A DNA stretch of 64,000 nt from assembly GCA_025677835.1 (NCBI GenBank), contig JAIXMR010000022.1:62001-126000 (forward strand), in the 5' to 3' direction. Within the stretch, counting starts at the first letter, position 1. Every line of letters starts with the position of its first letter. The notes under the pieces are model-generated. The model saw only the letters and a program-made list of their open reading frames with translations, did not search any database and had not been told where the DNA came from. A program made the position numbers and the translations under genes. The stretch comes from Sporodiniella umbellata (lineage: Eukaryota > Mucoromycota > Mucoromycetes > Mucorales > Rhizopodaceae). Below, in pieces: positions 12,835-21,945 of the stretch.

Positions 12835-14820
12835 ATGTCAGTGTCTACAGTACTTGCTATTGTTGGCGGTTTCATTCTTTTATACGGATTCGTCTCTCTA
12901 TTTATTAAGGAAAGACTCTATCTTTCTGAAGCATGTAAATAAGTTCTCCAACCCCGCCTAAACCCTTCCCTTCCTTATTTTTGACTGATCTCATTTACTG
13001 TTGTTTCTTTGTGTGTGTGCATGTGTGTGTGTTTACGCTTTAAATATCTTTACGTGTTTTAGCCATTGCGATTATATGCGGTATTCTGTTTGGTCCTATC
13101 TGCGCCAAATTCGTTGACATCAGTCATTGGGGAGACGAAGAGACCATAACGAAGGAGTTATGTCGTATCGTAATTGGTATTCAGGTCATGGCCGCAGGTG
13201 TTGCTTTGCCCAAAGCTTACCTTCGTACAGAAGGTGTCTCTCTACTGGTCTTATTGGGGCCTGTTATGACATACATGTGGTTAGTCAGTGGATTACTCGT
13301 TTGGGCTCTTATTCCCGGCTTGAACTTTGTAAATAGCCCAAAAAAAAAAAAAAAAAAAAAAAATATAGGTTGATCTCAATTCGTATTTTATAGTTGGAAG
13401 CATTAGCTGTAGCTGCTTGTTTTACACCTACAGATCCAGTAAGCCAGTCGTTTTCTTTTGTATTTTGACTGATGTTTTTTTCTTCTACAAAAACAAAAGA
13501 TTCTTGCCAATTCAATTGTACAAGGAAAGTTTGCTGAAAAGCATGTCGCTAAGCATGTCCGCAACATCATTTCTTGTGAAAGGTAAAAGGATAACTCTAC
13601 ATGTATACACCTGGGCTCTTACCATCTTCAATACATCATTTTAGTGGAGCCAACGATGGCTTAGGTTATCCTTTTTTGTTCCTGGCCGTTTATCTCCTAC
13701 AGATGAGCACAGGAGCAGCGATTGGTAAATGGTTCTATTGGATTATGGCTTTCGACATTCTGTTGTCTATCGTGGTTGGGTTCGTCGTAGGTCATGTCGC
13801 AAGAAAGTTACTCAAGTATTGTGAAAAGAAAAAATGGATCGATAAACAATCTTTTCTGGTTTCTTCTGTAGCACTTGCTGTAAGACATAGGCAACTGTTC
13901 ATAACAAATACACTCAATTCATTTCCTTTTAGCTTTTTCTTATGGGGGCAGTCGGCTTGATGGGAAGTGACGACCTGTTGGCCTGTTTTATTGCAGGCAA
14001 TGCTTTCACTTGGGATGACTGGTTTCGTACAGAAACAGAAGACGCTCATCTGATGGAGGTAAGTGGTCAAAAAAGAAGATTTTGAAAAAAGTAACTTGTT
14101 TTGACCGTTAAAAAATAGGTTGTAGACAATCTACTGAATCTTACGGTGTTTGTCTATATTGGCATGACAATGGTAATAATAAAAAAAATGCGTGTATCGT
14201 TCTGTATTAATAGATCTGATTAGCCCTGGTCTTTGTTTAACGATACATCTATTCAAATCAGTATTTGGCGATTGATTGTGTTGGCCATCTTGGTTCTTCT
14301 TTTGAGACGACTACCTATTATCGTGGCTCTTTACAAATTTATCCCTGCGCTACGTAACTTGCGTGAGGCGCTGTTTACAGGTTGGTTTGGGCCCATTGGT
14401 GTGGGTGCGATTTACTATTACACAGTGGCGATAGAAGCAATTCCCTTTGACGGCCCCAATGGTCATGCTCATGAGGTACTGAAACCAGTCGTGTATTTTA
14501 TGGTGCTGGCTTCCGTAGTAGCCCACGGCGTAACTATTCCGCTATTTTACGTCGGCAACTTTGCCACACGTACACTGACAAGAACAAGCGATGCCAAAAT
14601 CACCCGAAATATTGAGAACCTACCCAGACCCAATGCAACCGAGGCTAGTACACACGTAATAGGCGAGCCTCTAGATGATCAAACAAGCGATCAGCTCACC
14701 GAAACATCTACCGTAGACAATAGACAGACAGAAAAGCAATCACCACCTGAGCCAAGACATACAGCTATCACATTTCCTTCCAATGACCGCGAAATAGGCA
14801 TGGTATATAACAAACGATAG
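12835..14820 (+). CDS. Plasma-membrane Na+/H+ antiporter (Nha1/Sod2 family)
   Basis: Exports Na+ or K+ in exchange for protons, for salt tolerance and pH control. Exons are 12835-12934, 13063-13328, 13394-13438, 13500-13582, 13645-13879, 13933-14058, 14119-14172 and 14224-14820, giving 501 residues. About twelve hydrophobic segments precede a polar C-terminal tail. Family motifs are GILFGPICAKF, CFTPTDPILANSIVQGKFAEKHV, ESGANDGLGYPFLFLAVY (Asn168-Asp169) and GSDDLLACFIAGNAFTWDDWF, in which Asp256-Asp257 match the aspartate pair needed for transport in yeast relatives, then WFGPIGVGAIYY. The cytosolic tail is short (about 90 residues) compared with yeast Nha1, more like Sod2-type antiporters. 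The short 45-nt exon 3 is needed to rebuild TPTDPILANS. Confidence 0.92.
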
Positions 14821-16268
14821 GCCCCATCGAAAAATACTTTTTTTAGAATCTTTTTACTGCTTTCTATTCCCTTCTCAAAACAAAATATATACAATGAAAT
14901 ATTCCCCTCCTGCTTCTCCTCTTGTTATTCATTCTGTATACAAATCTTGTTTATTCCCCCATCTCCCTTTTTCCAAGTATATAATTCTCTTTGTAAAATA
15001 AAAACTTTTTTTTTTTGTAAAGCAGATCATCTCTTTGTGACGTTATCATGAAATAAGATTTCCCCTTAAAGATGGGTTTGTTTGAATACGATGTTTGGCG
15101 TCCCTTCCAAAAAAGACCAAAAAAAAAACAAACCACAATAAGCCTTGCAAAAAAAAAAAAGCTCTGCCTTGTAAAAATTATCTTTTGGTTTGTTTCCTGA
15201 TAAAAGCCTCTCTCAACTTTTCTTTTTAACATACGGTTATTATCAAATATCAACTACGGCCTATAAAGTAAACGCCATGGCTTTTGAAGTGTGCATCAAC
15301 CGACTTGCATGTTTTTTTAGAGTACGTAAAGAGCACTTCATCTTTCAATGTGTTTGTCTTACATGTATCGCGTTTCTGTTGTACGACAAGAGTATCTCCT
15401 ATGAGTAGATAATATGCGTCATTCCGTTATTAAATGTAAATAGTCCCTTCCCCTCCTTTTTTCTTTTCAGCTTTGATAAGCGGAAACAGCGGATTCGAAA
15501 TCGTGTTATTTCTTGAGAAAACTCATTTCTATTTTACAGAAAGATGTATCACATCACATCTAATAATGAGTGAAGCTACCATTTTAAGTACAATGTAGCG
15601 GCTGCCTTTTTTTTCAAGCTTTTTCTTGATAAAGAAAGCTGAAATAAAAAAGCTGAAATCTGTATGAAAATTTACTTAAAAAAAAAGAGGAGAGGGGAAA
15701 GGAGGATAACAGAAATAGCTCTACACATTCTCTTTACGTCTTGGAAAATCATAGTGCTCTCTTTTACAGATGCTTTGCTGGCTGTTGAAGATTAAAACAC
15801 CACGAAAATTTTTTTTTTTTTTAAAAAAAAGTGCACAGTCACGTTGGGGTATCTATAAAATAAAATTTTTTATTAAAGCAAGGCTTCTTTTTTATGTAAT
15901 TTTTTGTATTATTTTTTTTTACAAGGTAGAGTATTAGAAACAATAAGCGTACATGAGTAAAAAAGTAGAGAAAAAGGTCATGTCACGCTAATGATGATAT
16001 TCAAAAGACATTTGCACGTCAGGCTGATTCCTGAAGATCAATATATCTATACCCAAATTACTGAATACCTTGACCTTTTAATCTATTTTGCTCTGTATTA
16101 AAACAGACACTTTTATTAACTTTTTTTATTTATTTCTTAGGTCTGTCTTGCATTCTCTTTTTATAATAAAAATGTCAATTTTTTATACATAAAGAATTTT
16201 ATTATTTGTCATTATTGCTATTATTATTATTGTTATTTAAAGGGAAAAAAAAATGTGTGCAAAGTCCG
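14821..16268. other. 1.4-kb AT-rich spacer between convergent genes
   Basis: This is the 3' flank of the antiporter (AAAATAAAA near 14995) and of the membrane-protein gene on the other strand. It holds a T14A8 palindrome at 15809-15830 and several poly-A/T runs. An open frame at 15190-15408 has no recognisable features. Confidence 0.5.
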
Positions 16269-17519
16269 TTAGACTTTTGATTTATGAAGAGGGTTTTCAC
16301 TTTGATAGGACACATATGTGGACTGAAGACTGAGGTCGTCTTCAGGATGTAAAGGACTATCAAACTGTAAAGGTTTTTCAAGCGTTTTACTTTCAAATGT
16401 CATATCGGCCGTAAGATGGTCTTCATTTGTCTTTGTACGATGTTGACCTGAAGTTTGATGATGGCTATTGGTTACCCAATGTACAGTAATCACATTGACC
16501 TATCCACCAAAAAAAAAAAAACAATATAAAAATAAGCCACTTCTGTTGAGATTTCAAGCTTCACTTACGGTGACATCTACTGTGCATAGCGTCAAACAGA
16601 CCAGACCTCGTTGGTGACCATGTGTGATAACAACACCCAGAACATTTAGGAAAGAAACGGAGAGACATACAATAGAGGCTACAAGTGTACGTCGAGCCAG
16701 ACGGTAAAGTCGTGTTTCTTTCCAATTCTGGCGAGTATCACGACCTACGTTGGTCAAAGGTTTCATAAAAAGCCAGGTAAGGTAAAGGTTCAAGATCTAT
16801 ATGAAAGTAGGAGTTCGTTTGAGAATGGGGAGTGGATTTCTTTTTTTTTCTTTACTTACAAAATCATAAATCAATAAGGGAATACTAGCAATGTCTTTCA
16901 AGCCGATAGTACAGGTGCCGTTAGATTCAAGATAGATATTACGGAAAGACAGCTAACAAAAGATGTGTTTAACAAAAAAAAATAGACACATGTTAGCTTA
17001 CCATCAGGGTAAAGATAATCACATAAGGACAGAGTAATAAGAGATGTAGTCTGTACTGAGGTGTTCTTAATCGAGTGGTCTTGACACCTGTGACAAGATA
17101 GACGCGTTCGATCAACCTAGTAATGGAGTAAGACATTTAGACACTACTGTTGTTACTGAATTACCAAGCATAGGCTACAATCTTACTGCCAGCATAAAAC
17201 ACATCGCATGAGAGCATACCGAGTGTACAGGAAATAAGATTGTCTAGTATTGTGTAAGTATCAGGCTTATAGGCTGTAACTTACTATTGTTGGTAGAAAC
17301 CACCAGGACAGAAGTAGCAGCAAATGCCCAGGAAAATGTATAAAGAGCAATGACCAACAGACGGCCATAGTTTAGCGTCTTTACCTTTTCGCCATACGTT
17401 TTTGATCCGGTAGCTAAAGCAAGAATAGTAATACAAGCCAGCGAAGTCAATTCAGAGGCGATTTCATAAATATCGGGATTGTATTCAGTTAAATCCAGTA
17501 TCGATTCTGTATGATTCAT
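16269..17519 (-). CDS. Multi-pass membrane protein, fungal family of unknown function
   Basis: Exons in reading order are 17519-17285, 17243-17165, 17116-17002, 16952-16860, 16796-16569 and 16499-16269, giving 326 residues. Hydrophobic stretches lie at about residues 24-41, 51-73, 82-95, 123-138, 158-190 and 215-250, suggesting six or seven helices, with a hydrophilic C-terminal tail of about 70 residues. The block NGTCTIGLKDIASIPLLIYD followed by LNLYLTWLFMKPL looks like a conserved core motif. No catalytic or transport signature was recognised. A seven-helix receptor-like topology is possible but unproven. All splice sites are canonical and the introns are 41-69 nt, so the gene looks functional. 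Confidence 0.75.
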
Positions 17520-17975
17520 TTTTCGATAAAAAGAAGAATAAATAACGATAATAAAAAAGATGTTTTTTTCTGCTTATTTTTATATAAGAAATCCTGGTTC
17601 TCAAAGATCACATCAGAAAAAAAGAGTTGTACTGAAGCTCCTTTGCTTGAAAAGGAAAGTACATCTCTTTGTCCCACCAAAGAAAAGGAGAAAAAGGATA
17701 AGCGCACACACACACACACACACATCAGTAACAAAGAGACTATGTGCAAAACAGAGATTAAGGAGCGGAAAGGGTTCTTGGTTACAAAAAAACGCCAAAA
17801 AAAAAAAAAAAGTGATAAACCGTTTCTTTTGCACTAGAGTCACCTGCAAGGTGGATCCCATTTTTTTTTTATTATTATTATAACTCACTTTTTACTTTGC
17901 CTTTTTGCCCTTTTTTTTTTTATAAAAAAGAAAAAGAGAATGGATCTGCTTTGTTTCTCCCTCTTTCTCTTGGGG
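17520..17975. other. Intergenic spacer with (CA)n
   Basis: This spacer lies upstream of the membrane-protein gene and downstream of the next minus-strand gene. It has a (CA)n run at 17705-17723 and A/T runs at 17797-17810 and 17861-17870. Overlapping open frames in several phases here come from low complexity, not from genes. Confidence 0.5.
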
Positions 17976-19021
17976 TCAATGAGAACTTAGCCAGGAAGCA
18001 TAATGTTTTTCTTTTTCTTTATCCCAAGGACGGGTATAGCGTGTTTCCGGTAGAGGTTCTTTTGAAGGCACTTCAATTGAGCGAAGTCGTTCGGGTGTTA
18101 AAGTCACCTTCTTGGTCTCTCCCGATAAAAAAAGGGCTTCGAAATTGGTTGCCAAAGGGGCAAGTGGGCTGGATAAAGTCAATGTGCCTTGGTGGCTTTT
18201 GGTTTTAAAGAAACTAAACTTTCGTTTAGCTCTTTTGATTTCAAACGATTTCTGTGCGAGCTCTGTAGATTTTTTTTTTTAAAAAAAAATGAATAAATAG
18301 GTCTTGTCTTTTCCTTTCTTACCTATACTTTCTTTCTGATCGTTTATAACAAGATTTGAATAGACCAGTGTTTTTTTCTAAAAGGCAAAGTTAAAAATGA
18401 ACCTGTTGGATAGTAATTGTTTACTTGTAATTGATCTTTGAGTTTCATACGATGGAAGAGATGCGAGAGATGAATATCCTGAGCAAGACCAGACAAGACC
18501 TGCTTGGTACGTAAGAGCTCTGTTCTTGCGTGACGTGCCAGGGAGAGCAAAAGGTATTCAGCCAAGTGTTCCACAATAGCCGTCACAAAACAGACGATGG
18601 TATTCACCGGCTCACGTTTCTTTCTGTAAGCTGAGGAGAGCGTGGAATGATCTGCGCAGGCTTGTTGTAGACTGTCCAGATCACCGGGGATTCTCTCGGG
18701 TAGACCAGACTCAGTTTCCAACAGCCGGCTCAGCTCGCTTTCGGCCTCGAGTAGAGCACGTTGGCCGACACTATTGGGGACCTGGCATTGAACCGATGTC
18801 TTGATCCGTTCAAGATCGTCACCGCCGCTTGAAAAGATCACAAGATCAATAAATTCATCTAGAAAACTGTTGATCGCCTGAAGTCCATCGGTTGATATCT
18901 GGCGGGTGCTGGTTTCTGATAAAATGGTTTGCGCTGCTCTTTGACCTACGTATTCCAGACCTGGGTTTCTTTTCTTAATTGACCTCTTTCTTATTGTTCT
19001 CCTAATCTTACCTTTTGACAT
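17976..19021 (-). CDS. Conserved hypothetical protein, 312 residues
   Basis: Exons are 19021-18425, 18377-18323 and 18262-17976, with phases that match exactly (the second junction makes KESI-ELAQKSFE). The N-terminus is strongly basic (KGKIRRTIRKRSIKKRNP). A helical region follows (QRAAQTILSETSTRQIS...AINSFLDEFIDLVI and EPVNTIVCFVTAIVEHLAEYLLLSLARH), then a linker with KRAKRKFSFFKTK and a tail ending PETRYTRPWDKEKEKHYASW. The paired helices with conserved hydrophobics could form a histone-fold-like or scaffold domain, but no family was recognised. The short basic segments suggest a nuclear or nucleic-acid-associated role, as inference only. The gene is divergent from the MYND protein gene across a (CA)n microsatellite. 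Confidence 0.7.
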
Positions 19022-19033
19022 TTTTAGAAAAGC

Positions 19034-19084
<51 letters not shown>

Positions 19085-19634
19085 AAAAAGGAAAAAAGCG
19101 CTGAATATATCTGGTCTATTTGTAATAATAAAAGAAAAGGATGTATAAAAAAAAAAGGGAGAAAAGGGAGAGAATAATCTAAAGTGGGGATTATTTTATT
19201 TTGACTAAATAGAATGGTTAATAGGGGGGGAGGCAAGAGCATTTGAATGTTTATCTATAAAGGTTTGGAAATAACCTGTCTTATGGACCCCAATAAAGCT
19301 TAAACAGAGACAACAAACACGAGCCCAGCACCCAGGGAGAAAGAAGCCCTACTCACTATAGAAAGAGGAGTAGGAAGGAAGATCCTAGGAGATCTTGGCT
19401 TTATTGCTTCCACCAAGTGCTGTTTCAGAACTGATCGGGGATTGACACTTGTCAATGGAAGGGTCACATGGAAAGCAACGAACGGATGGGAAGGTTCTAT
19501 TCTGATTTATCAGCGCTTGTTTTTATTTGTTTATTTATTTATTGTTTATTTTGTTTTGCTTTATTTTAGTTCAAAAAACCTTGTTTCTCTCTCTCTTTCT
19601 CTCTTTGTTTCTTTTTTCCCTATTCTTATTTGTG
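19022..19634. other. Divergent promoter region
   Basis: About 610 bases separate the starts of the conserved hypothetical gene (minus) and the MYND protein gene (plus). It contains the AC microsatellite, an A/G-rich part (19125-19180) and a TTGACACTTGTCAA inverted repeat at 19442-19455 that could be a protein-binding palindrome. No TATA box was recognised. Confidence 0.45.
19036..19080. repeat. (AC)n microsatellite
   Basis: About 22 perfect AC units just upstream of the start codon of the minus-strand conserved hypothetical gene, inside the divergent promoter shared with the MYND gene. Its length is probably polymorphic between strains. Confidence 0.95.
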
Positions 19635-20201
19635 ATGAATAACTCTGCTTATTTTCTGAATGCTTTGCACCAAGAACAGTGTGAATGTGCCCGTCTCTCG
19701 AATTATTGCGAGCAATTATTGGAGTCTAAAGGCATTGCGTGTGACGAGGGTATATTTAGGTGGGTAGAATTGGCTGTTCGGATGTTGGAGGCACACGAAG
19801 AGCAATATTTTCCGTGGCAAACAAGTCTGTTGCAGACATTGGAGGCCTTTAATCATCATCTCCAACAGCGCGCGCTACAAGAATGGGAACGAGAAGCTCA
19901 TATAACTATTTACCAATTCCTTGCCTCTTTCAAAAGACCCAAAGCACTTGGGCAGTGTCTCTCCCCAAGCACAAAGCGTTCCGCTCGTTATGAACAGCCC
20001 AGCCGCCCCTATCTTCCTTCACGTACATCCTCGGTCTCAAGCCAAGGCTCGGCTTTCTATCAATCCTGCGCTAACTGTGGTAAAGAAAAACGAGGTATGC
20101 CTGTCTGCTCCCAATGCAAATCTCAATCCTACTGTACCCTTCGATGTCTCAAGGAACACCAGCCAGTGCATCAACTGGACTGTCGTTCTTTTAAAACATG
20201 A
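19635..20201 (+). CDS. MYND-type zinc-finger protein
   Basis: Single exon of 188 residues. The ATG at 19635 was chosen because the in-frame upstream part is a T-rich low-complexity stretch. The first two thirds are helical, with Gln- and Glu-rich segments, followed by a Ser-rich linker (RPYLPSRTSSVSSQG). The C-terminus is a clear MYND finger starting at Cys145: CANCGK, VCSQCKSQSYC, LRCLKEH and HQLDC give the paired Cys-x2-Cys and final His-x3-Cys ligands. MYND fingers bind proline-rich peptides and usually recruit partner proteins; no SET domain or other enzyme domain is present. The function is likely adaptor or regulatory, and the partner is unknown. Confidence 0.85.
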   Translation: MNNSAYFLNALHQEQCECARLSNYCEQLLESKGIACDEGIFRWVELAVRMLEAHEEQYFPWQTSLLQTLEAFNHHLQQRALQEWEREAHITIYQFLASFKRPKALGQCLSPSTKRSARYEQPSRPYLPSRTSSVSSQGSAFYQSCANCGKEKRGMPVCSQCKSQSYCTLRCLKEHQPVHQLDCRSFKT

Positions 20202-20305
20202 ACATGAATTTAAGCAAAATTCAAATACACACATAGATTAAAAATAAAAAGACCTTTATTGTAACAGTGTATAGACGCACTTTGTTATTATTATTGTTAT
20301 ACAAA

Positions 20306-20971
20306 TCAGTCAACCAAAGAGGCTATTGAGGGGTGTCTCCTCGGGTTGTTGGATAGTATCTCCCAGCGTTGATGACATTCATAGGCTGTATGCTGGGGAA
20401 GCAGAGTGGATATCTTGTGCCAATCTTCAGTGCCTATTTTCTGTATTGCCTCAAAAAGCAATTCGTCTTGTTTCTGAGACCAACTCGCCTTGACTCTTTT
20501 ACTCGTCGCTATATCTTGTAATTATAAGAAACTTGATAGTTTCTCACTTCACTTACCAGAGGGATCAGACATTTCTCTTTTTATTGGCTGGCTTTTCAAT
20601 AAACGATCGGCCAAGACACTCAGATGGGCTAGAGTGGGAGGAGGGGAAGAGCTGTCTGATTGTTTCTCTTTAAGAGCAGCCAATTCGACATCTTTCACTG
20701 CCAGTCTTAGTTCATTTAATTTCAGTTTCCTTATAAGCTCCTCTCTTTCTTCTATTTCCTATTGTAAACAACGAATAAAAAAAAAAAAAAAAAAACAAAA
20801 CGAATTATTAGATTTATATATACGTAGAATCAGATGGTTTACTGTCGCGCTTTCAGGGCGTGTCAAATGATGCGTAATGACGTCCAATTTCTCTTTTTGT
20901 CTAGAAAGTAAGCCAAGTTCTTTTTTGAGTCGTTCCAGTCTATTTGAATGGTGTATTTTTAATTCGTTTTG

Positions 20972-21006
<35 letters not shown>

Positions 21007-21441
21007 TTTGTTTCTTATTGTATTGTTGAAGCCATCTTTTTACATATGTGAAAGTATTTACATTGTATACATCGATTCTTCCCAGAGTGTATAGCGTGTT
21101 TTCAACATTGGGTTCGTTTAACTGATTATTCTGAGATTGAATGATGCGTTCCAGATAACGCTCTCTTTCATGAGCTTCTCGTAGGCTTCTTTCAAGACTA
21201 CCTGCCTCTTCACTTAAAGTATTTCGGGGACGTAGTGGATACTGTATATGTGGCGTAATCGGTATCTGACAAGGTTGAACTACCCATGATTTGACTGGCT
21301 CTTCCTCACATAGCCGTGTTAAATCCACCCTCCATCGGGTCTCGTTGGATTCAAGAATCTATCGTAGAAGCCTGCTTAATACATGTCTCCAGAGTGGCTA
21401 TCGCTTACTTGTTCTTTCATCTTTTCAAGCTCTTGGTCCAT
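20306..21441 (-). CDS. Coiled-coil protein with C-terminal SANT/Myb-like domain
   Basis: Exons in reading order are 21441-21409, 21358 to about 21071, 20971-20843, 20758-20557 and 20514-20306, giving about 286 residues. The end of exon 2 is uncertain: donors at 21070 and 21061 both keep frame, and the following intron contains a 30-nt A run on the sense strand. The N-terminal two thirds are charged heptad-like helices (SLERSLREAHERERYLERII, LERLKKELGLLSRQKEKLD, EIEEREELIRKLKL). The C-terminus, WSQKQDELLFEAIQKIG and DWHKISTLLP-QHTAYECHQRW, has the three spaced aromatic residues of a Myb/SANT repeat. It is likely a chromatin- or DNA-associated protein. It shares a divergent promoter with the exonuclease gene. 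Confidence 0.78.
20973..21002. repeat. 30-nt poly-T tract in an intron of the SANT gene
   Basis: A pure T run (A on the sense strand) directly before the 3' splice site used for exon 3 of the SANT protein gene. It makes the exact intron boundary and length hard to fix from sequence alone. Confidence 0.9.
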
Positions 21442-21945
21442 TTTTTTTTTTTTTTTTTTTTTACAACAAAAAAATAAAAAATAAAAAAGAAATAATAAAC
21501 AAATAATAATAATAAAATGGAAATGATATCAGCTTATTTTATTACTCCATACTTTTTTGTCTATATTTTACGTCATAACCATCAAAATCAGTAACCTTGG
21601 GCCTTTTAGAAAAAAGGTGTGGACGTAGTGCATAAGTAGTTCAGAAGCGTTTTTGTTAACTTGTAAATATATCAATCTTTTAGCCTACTAATAAGCATAC
21701 CTACGCTTTCTCTCTCTCTCTCTCTCTGTATATACATATTCGTTTTGAGCTTCTGACACTCCTATTAACACGAAAAAAATGTACTTACAGTCTGTGCGCG
21801 TAGACTGAATCTAACCAGTAGAAAGTGGGAGAGAGGTCAAGACGAGGGATACTAAAACACAAGAGAAAAAAATTACTGATAAATGTATTTTTTTTTTTTG
21901 TTTCTTTAAAGAGAGCAAAAGGGGACAACAAAAAAAAGTGAGAGA
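21442..21945. other. Divergent promoter between the SANT and exonuclease genes
   Basis: About 500 bases with poly-T/A stretches (21441-21462, 21888-21899) and a (TC)n run at 21709-21727. Both neighbours start outward from it, so it presumably drives both. No TATA box was recognised. Confidence 0.5.

Noticed and set aside
17511..17888. Several overlapping open frames on both strands, 70-108 residues
   Set aside because: They arise from (CA)n and A/T-rich low complexity and are out of frame with the neighbouring genes.
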